DNA from: Candidatus Pelagibacter communis
Lineage (GTDB): Bacteria > Pseudomonadota > Alphaproteobacteria > Pelagibacterales > Pelagibacteraceae
Length of the DNA stretch: 64,000 nucleotides
Assembly (NCBI RefSeq): GCF_001179985.1
Contig: NZ_CVSI01000058.1
Coordinates: 186,001 to 250,000 of the forward strand
Reading direction: 5' to 3'
Both the position numbers and the translations under genes were made by a program. Below, one piece after another: positions 31,756-40,829 of the stretch. The notes beneath the pieces are model-generated. The model was not told the DNA's origin. It was given only the letters and a program-made list of their open reading frames with translations, and did no database searches. Each line of letters starts with the position of its first letter. Position 1 is the first letter of the stretch.

Positions 31756-32445
31756 CTATATACTCTTACCTATTTTAACTTTATAAGAAACACCCATTGT
31801 TGAGGTTATAAAAACATTCTTTATTAAATCACCTTTAATTGTTAGGTTCGATTTCTCTTTTTCTAAAGTATCTATCACTGTATTAAAATTTTTGATCAGA
31901 TTCTCATCAGAGAATGATTTTTTTCCAAAACTTAGACCAATATTCCCATCTTTGTCATTCTTAAGTTCAATTTGTCCTGCTTTTGCATTTTTAACTGCGT
32001 CTGAAATATTATCTGTTACCGATCCTAACTTTGGGTTTGGCATTAAGCCTTTTGGTCCTAAAATTTTACCAAGTTTCGAAAGTTTAAGCATCATCGATGT
32101 TGTGCTGATTAATTTTTCAAAATCCAATTCCCCACTTTTGATTTTTTCAATTAAATCATCTCCACCAACTAGATCAGCGCCTGCATCTTTTGCTTCTTTT
32201 TGTTTAACTTCTTCAGCTACAACAGCCACTTTTGTTTTTTTTCCTGAGCCACTAGGAAGATTAACCGCTGTTCTAATATTTATTTCACTTTTTTTTTGTT
32301 TATTGTTAATTAAAATGTTTAGATCTATTGATTCATCAAATTTTGTTGTACAATTTTTTTTAACAATCGGTATCAAATTGTCTATTGACTGAGGTTTTTC
32401 TAAATTAGTTTTTTTTGGTAATTTTTTATATCTCTTTGAATTCAT
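31756..32445 (-). CDS. rplA: 50S ribosomal protein L1
   Basis: L1-stalk protein and, in E. coli, repressor of the L11 operon. The family signature KLGKILGPKGLMPNPKLGSVT and NLPSGSGKKTKVAVV are present. 229 residues. ATG at 32445 is chosen over the preceding TTG because it overlaps the rplK stop (TGATG), the same junction type seen at rpsN and nusG. Confidence 0.97.
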   Translation of the reverse strand: MNSKRYKKLPKKTNLEKPQSIDNLIPIVKKNCTTKFDESIDLNILINNKQKKSEINIRTAVNLPSGSGKKTKVAVVAEEVKQKEAKDAGADLVGGDDLIEKIKSGELDFEKLISTTSMMLKLSKLGKILGPKGLMPNPKLGSVTDNISDAVKNAKAGQIELKNDKDGNIGLSFGKKSFSDENLIKNFNTVIDTLEKEKSNLTIKGDLIKNVFITSTMGVSYKVKIGKSI

Positions 32446-32873
32446 CAATCTTTTACCTCTATTCCCATAGATCTTGCTGATCCTGCTATAATTTTAACTG
32501 CCTCATCAATATCATGAGCATTAAGGTCTTCCATTTTCTTTTTTGCTATTTCCTCAGCTTGTTTTTTTGTAATTGATGCCACAATATTTCTTCCAGGTTC
32601 TTGAGATCCACTTTTTAATTTTGCTGCCTCCTTAATAAAGTGTGAAGCTGGTGGAGATTTAATTACAAAGTCAAATTTTTTATCTTTATAAACTGTGATG
32701 ATTACAGGTACTGGCTTTCCCATGAAATTTTTAGTTTTATCATTAAAAGCTTTACAAAATTCCATTATATTTATTCCTCTTTGTCCTAAAGCCGGTCCAA
32801 CTGGCGGTGCTGGATTTGCTTGTCCGCCCTTAATTTGTAATTTTACATATCCGCTTATTTCTTTTTTTGCCAT
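32445..32873 (-). CDS. rplK: 50S ribosomal protein L11
   Basis: GTPase-centre protein needed for stringent-response signalling. [38 protein letters not shown] opens it, and the C-terminal RNA-binding domain ends [20 protein letters not shown]. 142 residues. Overlaps the nusG stop by one base. Confidence 0.98.
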   Translation of the reverse strand: MAKKEISGYVKLQIKGGQANPAPPVGPALGQRGINIMEFCKAFNDKTKNFMGKPVPVIITVYKDKKFDFVIKSPPASHFIKEAAKLKSGSQEPGRNIVASITKKQAEEIAKKKMEDLNAHDIDEAVKIIAGSARSMGIEVKD

Positions 32874-33403
32874 TAGCTTACCTTTTCGATTTGATTAAAT
32901 TCTAGATCAACTGGTGTTGGTCTACCAAAAATAGAAACTGAAACTTTCACTCTAAGTTTTTCTTCATCTATATCTTCAATTAATCCTGAGAATGATGCGA
33001 ACGGTCCGTCGACAACTTGAACTTTTTCCCCCACTGAATAATCAATAGTAGATTTAGGCTGTGCTACACCATCTTTCATTTGTCCTAAAATCTTTTCAAT
33101 CTCTTTATCAGAAACTGGAACTGGTATGCCTTTAGATCCTAAAAATCCACTTACTTTTTTTATTCCTTTGATCATATGATAAATATTATTATCCATTTCA
33201 CTTTTTATTAACACATATCCTGGAAAATACTTTTTTTTTCTTTGTACTCTTTTTCCTCTTTTTACCTCGGTTACATCATGTGTTGGAACGACAATTTCCT
33301 CAATTTTGTCTGATATTTTAGCTTTATCAGCCTCCTCCTTTATTAATTGGGCTACTTTGTTTTCAAAACTTGAGTGTGATTGAACTATGTACCAGTTTTT
33401 CAT
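32873..33403 (-). CDS. nusG: Transcription termination/antitermination factor NusG
   Basis: Links RNA polymerase to Rho or ribosomes. The NGN domain begins [24 protein letters not shown] and has [12 protein letters not shown]; the C-terminal KOW domain is [48 protein letters not shown]. 176 residues from the ATG at 33403, which overlaps the secE TGA. Confidence 0.98.
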   Translation of the reverse strand: MKNWYIVQSHSSFENKVAQLIKEEADKAKISDKIEEIVVPTHDVTEVKRGKRVQRKKKYFPGYVLIKSEMDNNIYHMIKGIKKVSGFLGSKGIPVPVSDKEIEKILGQMKDGVAQPKSTIDYSVGEKVQVVDGPFASFSGLIEDIDEEKLRVKVSVSIFGRPTPVDLEFNQIEKVS

Positions 33404-33594
33404 CAAAATCCTATTTTTAATATTAATCCCAAAACAAATTGAAAAAATTGATCTAAAAGTAAAAAGAAAATTGATGCTATGATAGCCATCGCAGCAACCA
33501 TTAAAGTTCCTTGTAATGTTTCTTTACCCGTTGGCCAAGTAACTTTAAATGCTTCTTGTTTTACCTCTTGTAAAAATTTAACAGGGTTTTTCAT
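33403..33594 (-). CDS. secE: Protein translocase subunit SecE
   Basis: Single-span clamp of the SecY channel. The 63-residue protein starts MKNPVKFLQEVKQEAFKVTWPTGKETLQGT, the amphipathic SecE signature, followed by one transmembrane helix. The frame stays open 25 codons upstream, but that stretch is antisense-free tRNA-Trp sequence read as protein, so ATG 33594 (with GGAAG nearby) is the start. nusG follows with a one-base overlap. Confidence 0.96.
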   Translation of the reverse strand: MKNPVKFLQEVKQEAFKVTWPTGKETLQGTLMVAAMAIIASIFFLLLDQFFQFVLGLILKIGF

Positions 33595-33608
33595 ATCTTC
33601 CTTTAATC

Positions 33609-33684
33609 TGGCAGGAGCGGAGGGACTTGAACCCCCAACCTCCGGTTTTGGAGACCGGCGCTCTACCAATTGAGCTACACTCCT
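33609..33684 (-). tRNA. tRNA-Trp (anticodon CCA)
   Basis: Cloverleaf on the minus strand: acceptor AGGAGTG pairs with CGCTCCT, the anticodon stem CCGGT/ACCGG holds CCA, and the T loop is GTTCAAG. The terminal CCA is encoded. It lies between tuf and secE, the usual place in alphaproteobacteria. Confidence 0.97.
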
Positions 33685-33693
33685 ATAGGTAGC

Positions 33694-34884
33694 TTACTTA
33701 ATTATTTTTGTTACTACTCCTGCACCTACAGTTTTACCACCCTCACGAATAGCAAAATTTAACTTTTCACTCATAGCAATAGGTGTAATTAATTTGACTG
33801 TAAATTTAGCATCGTCACCAGGCATAACCATTTCTGTGCCAGAGGGAAGTTCAACTTCTCCTGTAACATCTGTCGTTCTAAAATAAAATTGAGGTCTATA
33901 CTTAGTAAAGAAAGGAGTATGTCTACCACCCTCTTCTTTTTTTAAAACATATGCTTGAGCCTCAAATTCTGTGTGTGGAGTTACAGAGCCAGGTTTCGCT
34001 AACACTTGACCTCTCTCAACATCTGTTCTTTCAACACCTCTTAATAGTGCTCCAATATTATCTCCGGCTTCTCCGGTGTCTAAAATTTTTCTGAACATTT
34101 CAACACCAGTACAAACTGTTTTTTTAGTGTCTCTAATACCAACAATTTCTATTTCTTCACCTGTTTTTACAACGCCTTGTTCAACTCTACCAGTTACAAC
34201 TGTACCTCTTCCTGAAATTGAAAATACGTCTTCAACTGGCATCAAAAAAGGTTTGTCTTTTGGTCTATCAGGTTGTGGGATGTGTTCATCAACCGCCTTC
34301 ATTAGTTCCATTATAGCTTTTTTACCAATTTCCTCATCTTTACCTTCTACGGCAGCTAAAGCTGATCCTTTAATAATTGGAGTTTTGTCACCAGGGAATT
34401 TGTAAGAAGTTAATAACTCTTTTATTTCCTCTTCAACAAGTTCAATTAATTCTTTATCTTTTACTTGATCAACTTTATTTAAAAAAACAACAATAGCTGG
34501 TACTCCAACTTGTCTTGCTAAAAGAATATGTTCTCTAGTTTGAGGCATTGGACCATCTGCAGCATTAACTACTAATATTGCACCATCCATTTGAGCTGCT
34601 CCTGTAATCATGTTTTTAACATAGTCGGCGTGACCTGGACAATCTACGTGAGCGTAATGCCTTTTTTCAGTTTCATATTCAACGTGAGCAGTTGAAATTG
34701 TAATTCCTCTTTCTTTTTCCTCTGGGGCTTTGTCAATTTGATCATATGCTGTAAATTGAGCTCCACCAGTCTCCGATAATACTTTTGTTATCGCAGCAGT
34801 TAGTGTTGTTTTACCATGGTCTACGTGCCCAATTGTGCCAATGTTACAATGTGGCTTGGACCTATTAAATTTTTCCTTTGACAT
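33694..34884 (-). CDS. tuf: Elongation factor Tu
   Basis: Delivers aminoacyl-tRNA to the ribosome. G1 [16 protein letters not shown]3 [27 protein letters not shown]4 NKVD; domains II and III are complete, ending [16 protein letters not shown]. 396 residues. It is the only tuf in the window and lies between tRNA-Gly and tRNA-Trp rather than beside fusA. Confidence 0.99.
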   Translation of the reverse strand: MSKEKFNRSKPHCNIGTIGHVDHGKTTLTAAITKVLSETGGAQFTAYDQIDKAPEEKERGITISTAHVEYETEKRHYAHVDCPGHADYVKNMITGAAQMDGAILVVNAADGPMPQTREHILLARQVGVPAIVVFLNKVDQVKDKELIELVEEEIKELLTSYKFPGDKTPIIKGSALAAVEGKDEEIGKKAIMELMKAVDEHIPQPDRPKDKPFLMPVEDVFSISGRGTVVTGRVEQGVVKTGEEIEIVGIRDTKKTVCTGVEMFRKILDTGEAGDNIGALLRGVERTDVERGQVLAKPGSVTPHTEFEAQAYVLKKEEGGRHTPFFTKYRPQFYFRTTDVTGEVELPSGTEMVMPGDDAKFTVKLITPIAMSEKLNFAIREGGKTVGAGVVTKIIK

Positions 34885-34919
34885 TACTGTTTTACCTCAC
34901 TTTAATTTTTTTAATATTT

Positions 34920-34993
34920 TGGAGCGGGTAAAGGGAATCGAACCCTTACATCCAGCTTGGAAGGCTAGCGTTCTACCATTGAACTACACCCGC
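34920..34993 (-). tRNA. tRNA-Gly (anticodon TCC)
   Basis: Minus-strand cloverleaf: acceptor GCGGGTG with TACCCGC, anticodon stem CTAGC/GCTGG with TCC in the loop, T arm GGGTTCGATTCCC. CCA is encoded. Co-directional with tRNA-Tyr and tuf and probably on one transcript. Confidence 0.97.
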
Positions 34994-35037
34994 ATACCCA
35001 AGTTAATACTCCAAGTTATTTTATTACTTTAAAAGAA

Positions 35038-35123
<86 letters not shown>

Positions 35124-35258
35124 TAAATAATAGGAGTAGCGTCACCTTGTTCAATTAAAGCTTTAAACAACAGGGGTTTTATATATTTTTATTGAACAAA
35201 TGCAATATGAGAAATAACAAGAAAATGAGTAAAAAATTAAGTAAAATTAAGGAAAATT

Positions 35259-36005
35259 ATGTCAAATTCTAACTTTTATATCGTTGGGAAACATCCAGTT
35301 ATTGAGGCTTTAAAAAATCCAAATAGAAAAGTAACTAAACTTTTTCTTACAGAGGAAAGCAAAAAAGCAATTCATAGGGAAAACAACAAGGTAAATCTTT
35401 TAAAAGATATTAAAGTTTATTTCAAAACTAAGAAGGAGCTAGATAAATATTGTAAGAATGAAAATATTTTACACCAAGGGTACGTCGCGGAAATAGAAAA
35501 ACTAGAGGATTTATCTTTAAAAGAGTTTATCAAAATGAAAAAAAATAAAACTCTATTGTGCCTACAGGGGGTTACAGATCCGAGAAATATAGGTTCAATT
35601 ATTAGAAGTGCTCTAGCATTTAAAATTGATGGTATTGTAGTTAAACAGAGACATTATCCTGAAACAAGTAAGACAATGTATAAAGCAAGCAGTGGAAGTA
35701 TTGAGTATATGAATATATTTAAAGTATCTAATATTAATACGACTTTAAAATTTCTTAGAGAAAAAAATTTTTGGGTGTATGGTTTTGACTCTCATGCAAA
35801 TAAAGATTTTTCAGAGGTTGAATGGAAAGGTGATAATGTTCTCTTATTTGGGTCAGAAGGTTTTGGATTAAACGAAAAGACTGAAAAGTATGTTGATTAT
35901 TTTGTGAAAATAAAAATTAACAAAGACTTAGAAAGCTTGAATATATCTAATAGTGCATCAATAGTTTTTTTTCATATAAACAAAGCAAAAAAAATTGTTG
36001 ATTAG
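35259..36005 (+). CDS. rlmB: 23S rRNA 2'-O-methyltransferase RlmB (TrmH/SpoU family)
   Basis: Predicted to methylate G2251 of 23S rRNA. The N-terminal substrate-binding domain (YIVGKHPVIEALKNPNRKVTKLFL) is followed by the SPOUT knot motifs: CLQGVTDPRNIGSIIRSALAF, VLLFGSEGFGLNE and the C-terminal LNISNSASIVFFHI. 248 residues. An AAGGA ribosome-binding site precedes the ATG. It is divergent from tRNA-Tyr and 29 bases upstream of tRNA-Thr. Confidence 0.93.
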   Translation: MSNSNFYIVGKHPVIEALKNPNRKVTKLFLTEESKKAIHRENNKVNLLKDIKVYFKTKKELDKYCKNENILHQGYVAEIEKLEDLSLKEFIKMKKNKTLLCLQGVTDPRNIGSIIRSALAFKIDGIVVKQRHYPETSKTMYKASSGSIEYMNIFKVSNINTTLKFLREKNFWVYGFDSHANKDFSEVEWKGDNVLLFGSEGFGLNEKTEKYVDYFVKIKINKDLESLNISNSASIVFFHINKAKKIVD

Positions 36006-36034
36006 TGCTAAATATATTATAAAAAACATGCAAT

Positions 36035-36110
36035 GCCCTTGTAGCTCAGCTGGTAGAGCAATTGATTTGTAATCAATAGGTCCGCGGTTCGAATCCGTGC
36101 GGGGGCACCA
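36035..36110 (+). tRNA. tRNA-Thr (anticodon TGT), attachment site of island 1
   Basis: Acceptor GCCCTTG pairs with CGGGGGC (two G-T pairs), the anticodon stem ATTGA/TCAAT holds TTTGTAA, and CCA is encoded at 36108-36110. From 36061 to its end it is repeated at 38022-38068, so it is the intact side of a tRNA-anchored insertion. Confidence 0.97.
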
Positions 36111-36173
36111 TCACTCAATAAAATCAACGTTAATTTTTTTAAAAATTTTATTTTTAATCAAATTTCTATTTTA

Positions 36174-36192
36174 ACTGTGACGCTAGTGTGAC
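36174..36192. repeat. Subterminal direct repeat of island 1, left copy
   Basis: ACTGTGACGCTAGTGTGAC, identical to 37945-37963. Internally it is two GTGAC half-sites starting 11 bp apart, one helical turn. It lies four bases beyond the stop of the last cargo gene. Confidence 0.85.
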
Positions 36193-36196
36193 GAAT

Positions 36197-36904
36197 TTAT
36201 AAACTGAATTTGAAGTTTTTAATTCTCTTGTTTCGAGAAACTACAAAATTCGACAAACTTTCTTTATATAATCTATATTGGTTTGTGTCACTTGGAAGAG
36301 AAGACTCCTCAAAACTCTTAAATGGGATAAAATATTTTATTTCTGAATAGTTATTATCAACTAAGTCTTGTAATAAAAAAAAGTCAACGTAGCCTTGAAA
36401 ATTAACAAACAACGTAAAAAATGATGAATATCTTTTTAATGTTTCATTTAATGGGTTATCTTCGTCTCTATAATATCTTCTAATACACTCTAAAGTTAAA
36501 TCAAATCTATCCCGAATTTTTTTATTTATACCTCTGGCTCCATTAATTGTCATTTTATTGTTTATTCTTTCAGATGGAAAAATTATGTATCCACCAATAG
36601 TACTACATAAAGAGACAAATTTTTTTATCTCTTCCGTTTTTATATTTTTGATAATATTTTGTGTGCTTTTAATTTTGCTATAGGTGTTTGCAATAGAGTC
36701 ACTTGATAAAATAAACTCACCTGACTCTGATTTGTGATAGAGACGCATTGAAATAGTCTCATTTAGTTTAAATAATGTTCCATTGGGAAGTATTTTGCTC
36801 CATAAGTTTTTATGATAATTTCTTAAGGTAGGACTATAGCTATCTGGATCCTTCCCTTTTGGTGTGTCTGAATAAACGTTAAAGTTAATATCTATATTCA
36901 CCAA
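36197..36904 (-). CDS. Uncharacterised protein, partner of the HNH nuclease (DUF6994-like)
   Basis: 235 residues, soluble, no signal peptide or membrane segment. The N-terminal part reads FNVYSDTPKGKDPDSYSPTL then RNYHKNLWSKILPNG and later GEFILSSDSIANTYS, which resembles the family I know as DUF6994; the match is from memory. No catalytic motif is evident to me. It starts nine bases after the nuclease stop, so the two are one operon, and both lie inside the tRNA-Thr island. A role as accessory or immunity component of the nuclease is inference from position only. Confidence 0.6.
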   Translation of the reverse strand: MVNIDINFNVYSDTPKGKDPDSYSPTLRNYHKNLWSKILPNGTLFKLNETISMRLYHKSESGEFILSSDSIANTYSKIKSTQNIIKNIKTEEIKKFVSLCSTIGGYIIFPSERINNKMTINGARGINKKIRDRFDLTLECIRRYYRDEDNPLNETLKRYSSFFTLFVNFQGYVDFFLLQDLVDNNYSEIKYFIPFKSFEESSLPSDTNQYRLYKESLSNFVVSRNKRIKNFKFSL

Positions 36905-36913
36905 AAAGCTCTA

Positions 36914-37930
36914 TCACTTATTTTTTAAAAAGTTTTTATAATCAACTTGTATTTTTTCTTTAAATTCTTCCAAGCTAGGGCATCCATACTTATGGATCAT
37001 TCTATGACAGTTCGCACATAGTATAGCAAAATCTTTTTCATCTCTACCTAACTCCTCATTTAAATCTATTTTCTTCAATATTTCTGACTTAGGAACTATG
37101 TGATGTGCTTCAACATAATCCAATTTATCGTTATACTTTCCATAAATCTTCTCAAATTTTAGATTGCAAGCCTGGCAAGTATAATCAAATTTTTTCTTTA
37201 AACTTTTGATAAACTTTGGGTCAGTTTTAATATAATACTTTTCGTGTTCTCTATGTTTCTTTAAAGCTTTTTTTTCTGATCCACTTAAATCTTTTATAAT
37301 TTCTACTTCTTCTGGATCAATATTTTCGATTAATTCACTAGTACCACCTCTTTGAATAATATTTTCATAAATGTTTAGAATATTTTTAGCATCGTTAATT
37401 AATTCATTATTAGACGGCAAATTTTTAACATCATAGATTTTGCCAAAGGCACAAGACTTAACCCAAACTTCTCTTTCTTTATCACTTTTAAGTGTGATTT
37501 TAGTTCCGTGTACATTTTTAAATCCAAACTTTTTAAAATCACCTGCTTTATTCTTTAAAATTATCCCTCTAGATATTAAGATATCATCTGCTTCATTTTT
37601 ATATTCTGATTTTATATCTCTGTATCCTTGGCCTAACGAAAGCATAATTTTTTTTCCATTCTCAAAAAAAGAATAGACTGGATAATACCCTCTAGTAGCA
37701 GTCTCTGACACTCTAGGGTCTAACAACACTATCCAAGCAACCCTACTCCAATTTCCAGCATGTTTAGCAACAAGCACTTTGTATTTTGAAATGATATAAC
37801 CTAAATCATTTTTAAAAGATTTCGGAACTTCGGATCTAATAAATTTAGCTAAAGGATGATTTTTTAATGTTTGTTTCTTCGCTTCAGGGTATTCTTTTGC
37901 AATTTTTTCAAATACAGATCTAATATCCAT
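36914..37930 (-). CDS. MrcB_N-like (DUF3578) domain fused to an HNH endonuclease, probable type IV restriction enzyme
   Basis: 338 residues. The N-terminal half has the MrcB_N/DUF3578 pattern around residues 58-102: AGNWSRVAWIVLLDP, ATRGYYPVYSFF, LSLGQG. The C-terminal HNH domain has zinc cysteines C252/C255 and C305/C308 and the catalytic EAHHIVP (H276, H277) and NCH (307-309). Such fusions, like ScoMcrA-type enzymes, cleave modified DNA, so this is a likely anti-phage nuclease; the modification recognised cannot be read. It is first in a two-gene operon, with a 19-bp repeat starting 14 bases before its start codon and a TTGACA (minus strand, 37979-37984) further upstream. Confidence 0.85.
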   Translation of the reverse strand: MDIRSVFEKIAKEYPEAKKQTLKNHPLAKFIRSEVPKSFKNDLGYIISKYKVLVAKHAGNWSRVAWIVLLDPRVSETATRGYYPVYSFFENGKKIMLSLGQGYRDIKSEYKNEADDILISRGIILKNKAGDFKKFGFKNVHGTKITLKSDKEREVWVKSCAFGKIYDVKNLPSNNELINDAKNILNIYENIIQRGGTSELIENIDPEEVEIIKDLSGSEKKALKKHREHEKYYIKTDPKFIKSLKKKFDYTCQACNLKFEKIYGKYNDKLDYVEAHHIVPKSEILKKIDLNEELGRDEKDFAILCANCHRMIHKYGCPSLEEFKEKIQVDYKNFLKNK

Positions 37931-37944
37931 TTTAAAACTCTATC

Positions 37945-37963
37945 ACTGTGACGCTAGTGTGAC
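37945..37963. repeat. Subterminal direct repeat of island 1, right copy
   Basis: Perfect copy of 36174-36192 in the same orientation. It lies between a possible TTGACA -35 and the nuclease start codon, so it could act as an operator as well as a recombination site. Confidence 0.85.
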
Positions 37964-38021
37964 TAGATCTAAGTTAAATGTCAAATTTCGTTGGAAATAA
38001 ATATCTATTTAAAGTTTTATC

Positions 38022-38068
38022 ATTGATTTCTAATCAATAGGTCCGCGGTTCGAATCCGTGCGGGGTCA
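38022..38068 (+). repeat. tRNA-Thr 3' fragment (right attachment repeat of island 1)
   Basis: Matches tRNA-Thr 36061-36107 with two mismatches (C for G at 38030, T for G at 38066), including the anticodon arm 3' side, variable loop and T arm. The first mismatch destroys the anticodon and there is no 5' half, so it is not a tRNA gene. Confidence 0.9.
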
Positions 38069-38086
38069 TCACGATTATTTTGATAA

Positions 38087-39277
38087 TCAGGTTTTAAATT
38101 TTAATTCTAAGTGTTTATTAATTACTTTTGAAAAATGAATACAAACAAAGGTAAATAATAAAATCTTAATAGAATGAACAATAAATGCTTTTACTGCGTA
38201 AATTAAAGTGTACCTATCTCCCCCCTCTATATAAAGGCTATTTATACAGATAAATATCAAAAATAAATAAATGTACTTAAATTTGACATTTGATTTTATA
38301 ATGAAAGGCAATGTAAAAATTAAAAACACTAAACCGTAATCCCAATTCGAAAAGAAAAGAACTCTACCAATAAAAATACCACCACCACAAATAAAAAGTT
38401 TTTCTTCTAAATTAAATTCATTAGATGTCTTTTTTTTACCAAAATCAAAATTGTAGTAAAATATTGCAATTGAATAAATACAAGCCAGAAAAATAGCTAA
38501 ATTTTTAAAGTAAATATAATTATTTTCATTAATAAATAAATCATATCTTATTGAAAAGTAGGAAATTCCTTTAATAATAGATGTTATGCCGTGAACGATT
38601 ATCAATGCATAATCTACAGAGTTTTTCATAATAAAGAAAATTTCCTCTCGAATTAAAAGTAAAAAAAACAGTGATAAAACTATAATTGTATAAAAAATTA
38701 TTTGTTTTTTCATAAAAACAAAAATTGAAAAAATAGGATATAACTTTAAATAAATTGAAAAAAAGAAAATTGGAATCTTTAAATAATTATTATTAATAAT
38801 ACAGGTTAGGTAAATTAATATAACTATTGCTATTTCAATATTTAATCTTTCTAACAATAATAAATTAGATGTTGAAAAAAAAAATAAAACTAAGAAAAAA
38901 GAAAATATTCTTGAATTAAATTTAAAAGCTAAATCAACTAAAATGAGAGTGTAAAAATATATTAATATAAAATTGAATATTCTGAATTTTGTAGGATCAT
39001 TAAATCCAAAAAATTCAAAAATAATTAACCAGATTTTAGTATAGGAATATGGTTTTTGAATAAGATCATAAGGATTATAAAGATAAGGATCGAAACCTTC
39101 TGAACTTGCTTTCAATGCTCTTGAGATTGAATCCAAGTCTGAAAATGGAGGTATTTGATATGGTATATTTACAAATTTCCAAAAAACTTTCCAGTTTTCA
39201 ATATCCAAAGATATGTAAACTACAAAAGATGAAACTAAGAGAGGAATTAAAAACAGAGAGCAATATTTTAATTTCAT
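38087..39277 (-). CDS. Polytopic membrane glycosyltransferase, GT87/DUF2029-like
   Basis: 396 residues with about nine or ten hydrophobic helices. After the first helix comes a periplasmic loop with PFSDLDSISRALKASSEGFDPY and YNPYD, the acidic pattern typical of GT-C enzymes that use polyprenyl-phosphate sugars (GT87/DUF2029-like). LERLNIEIAIVILIYL and IYLKLYPIFSIFVF fit the same family. It is the last gene of a four-gene envelope-sugar run and follows the GT2 gene by four bases, which could make the lipid-linked donor. Family is moderately sure; the acceptor is unknown. Confidence 0.65.
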   Translation of the reverse strand: MKLKYCSLFLIPLLVSSFVVYISLDIENWKVFWKFVNIPYQIPPFSDLDSISRALKASSEGFDPYLYNPYDLIQKPYSYTKIWLIIFEFFGFNDPTKFRIFNFILIYFYTLILVDLAFKFNSRIFSFFLVLFFFSTSNLLLLERLNIEIAIVILIYLTCIINNNYLKIPIFFFSIYLKLYPIFSIFVFMKKQIIFYTIIVLSLFFLLLIREEIFFIMKNSVDYALIIVHGITSIIKGISYFSIRYDLFINENNYIYFKNLAIFLACIYSIAIFYYNFDFGKKKTSNEFNLEEKLFICGGGIFIGRVLFFSNWDYGLVFLIFTLPFIIKSNVKFKYIYLFLIFICINSLYIEGGDRYTLIYAVKAFIVHSIKILLFTFVCIHFSKVINKHLELKFKT

Positions 39278-39281
39278 AAAT

Positions 39282-40010
39282 TTATTTTTTAATTTTGTAT
39301 CTTTTTTTTATAATGAAAAGTTTTATTAATCCTATAAACGAGTTAACAATTAACTTAAAATTAACACTACTCTCACCTCTGATCCTATTAACAAAAATAG
39401 TGTTCGTTTCTCCAATGCGTAGTTTATTAATATTTAAAGCTAAAAGAAATTCCGATAGGATAATAAAACCGTCACCAATTTTACCGCACTTATTTAAAAT
39501 AATATATACAGCCTTACTTGAGTAAATTCTAAATCCATTCGTGTAATCACTAACATTAACTCTTAATACTAATTTGGCTAAAATGTTTGATAACTTTGAA
39601 AAAATTTTCCTAGATATAGGCCAGTTAATTATTTTACTATTTTTTAAATATCTACTTGAAATTAATAAATCATAATTTTTTTTTTTGAATAATTCGATAT
39701 TTTTTTTTAGCTCAACCGGTCTATGAGAAAAATCAGCATCCATTTCTATAAAAATACATTTTTTACCTTTGCTAAAATTTTTTCTTAAACCAAATAAAAC
39801 AGCTGAACCCCTACCTCTGGCATTTTTTCTATGATAATAATTAACGCGTAAATATTTATTTTTTTTAACAATTTTGCCAATTTCGTTATCTATTGAATCG
39901 TCAACTATTACAATGTGAGCTTTTGGTACTACTTTTTTTATGTTTTTGATTAAACGATGAATATTTTCTTTTTCATTAAATGTTGGAATAATTATACTTA
40001 TGTCTTTCAT
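39282..40010 (-). CDS. Family 2 glycosyltransferase, dolichol-phosphate-mannose-synthase-like
   Basis: 242 residues. ISIIIPTFNEKENIHRLIKNI, VIVDDSID and the metal-binding EMDADFSHRP (DXD-type) define a GT2/DPM1 fold, with LLISSRYL and the FRIYSSKA segment also DPM-like. The C-terminal helix is short. It probably charges polyprenyl phosphate with a sugar for the adjacent GT87-like enzyme. It overlaps the epimerase gene by one base. Confidence 0.82.
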   Translation of the reverse strand: MKDISIIIPTFNEKENIHRLIKNIKKVVPKAHIVIVDDSIDNEIGKIVKKNKYLRVNYYHRKNARGRGSAVLFGLRKNFSKGKKCIFIEMDADFSHRPVELKKNIELFKKKNYDLLISSRYLKNSKIINWPISRKIFSKLSNILAKLVLRVNVSDYTNGFRIYSSKAVYIILNKCGKIGDGFIILSEFLLALNINKLRIGETNTIFVNRIRGESSVNFKLIVNSFIGLIKLFIIKKRYKIKK

Positions 40011-40828
40011 TAATAAAAGTATTTAATATTATCTTTAAATCTTGATGGACGCCATTTTGTTTTTAAAAGTTTATTATTATTAGAAATTAGATAAGTTGGT
40101 CTATGTGTATTTTTAAAAACAATATCTTTATTTTTTTTGTTAAATAATTTGACAATTTTTCTCAAATCAAATTTTTTTCCGCTTCCTATATTGTATATAC
40201 CAAATTTAGAAGTTTTCATTAGTATATAAATAGCCGATATAATATCATTAGTATTCAAAAAATCTCTGAAGTGATTTATATTTTCAAAAATTATTTTCTT
40301 TTTTGAATTATTCAATTTTTTTTTTATAGCAGGAATGACAAAAGGCTCTTTCTGTTTTTTATCAGTAAAGCTAAAAATTCTACCAATACATACCTTAATT
40401 GGATATTTCTTTAATTTTTTTAACAATAATTTTTCAGCTAATATTTTAGTTTTTCCATATTTACTAGCAGGATTTAATTTTGATTTTTCAGAAATTTTTT
40501 TAAATTTATCTAATGGTTTATAGACATGAGATGTTGAAGAAAAAAAAAGCCATTTTGGCTTATTTTCTTTTTTTTTTAATGAATTTATTAAATTATTTGT
40601 ACCAATAACATTTACTTTATATGCTTTTTTGTAATTTTTATTAACTAAATTGGTTGGTACTAATGCAGCAAGATGAATTAATATATCGAAATCTTTTTTT
40701 TGTATCCATTGATTAACTTTTTTTTTGCTCGTTATGTCTCCACGAAATTCATAAAATTTTAATGGTAACTTTTTTTTTAGTTTTGAACCTAAAACTCCTC
40801 TAGATCCTGTTATTGCACAAGTAAGCAT
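40010..40828 (-). CDS. NAD-dependent epimerase/dehydratase (extended SDR)
   Basis: 272 residues with the N-terminal Rossmann motif TGSRGVLGSKL, LIHLAALVP and the active-site YGKTKILAEKLL (YxxxK), and a C-terminal substrate domain ending FKDNIKYFY. It looks like a nucleotide-sugar epimerase or 4-reductase (RmlD/GalE-like). Its neighbour on the upstream side is a DegT-family dehydrase with His at the active site, so a reductase acting on a keto-deoxy sugar is a reasonable guess. Substrate is not determinable. Confidence 0.8.
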   Translation of the reverse strand: MLTCAITGSRGVLGSKLKKKLPLKFYEFRGDITSKKKVNQWIQKKDFDILIHLAALVPTNLVNKNYKKAYKVNVIGTNNLINSLKKKENKPKWLFFSSTSHVYKPLDKFKKISEKSKLNPASKYGKTKILAEKLLLKKLKKYPIKVCIGRIFSFTDKKQKEPFVIPAIKKKLNNSKKKIIFENINHFRDFLNTNDIISAIYILMKTSKFGIYNIGSGKKFDLRKIVKLFNKKNKDIVFKNTHRPTYLISNNNKLLKTKWRPSRFKDNIKYFY

Positions 40829-40829
40829 T

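Larger units (their letters stand above)
36061..38068. mobile_element. tRNA-Thr-anchored island 1 carrying a predicted nuclease defence cassette
   Basis: A 2 kb segment bounded by direct repeats: the 3' 47 bases of tRNA-Thr (36061-36107) and a copy with two mismatches (38022-38068). Inside are two leftward genes, a MrcB_N-like/HNH nuclease and a downstream partner, and a 19-bp perfect direct repeat 67 bases from the left att and 58 bases from the right one. No integrase, recombinase or replication gene fits in it, so it would need help in trans. The direct repeats are seen; mobility is inferred. Confidence 0.75.

Noticed and set aside
33595-33669. 25-residue N-terminal extension of SecE
   Set aside because: The stretch is the tRNA-Trp gene read as codons; the SecE core starts at the ATG at 33594.
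38022-38068. Second tRNA-Thr gene
   Set aside because: Only the 3' part is present, the anticodon base is changed and there is no acceptor 5' strand or D arm. It is an attachment-site copy.
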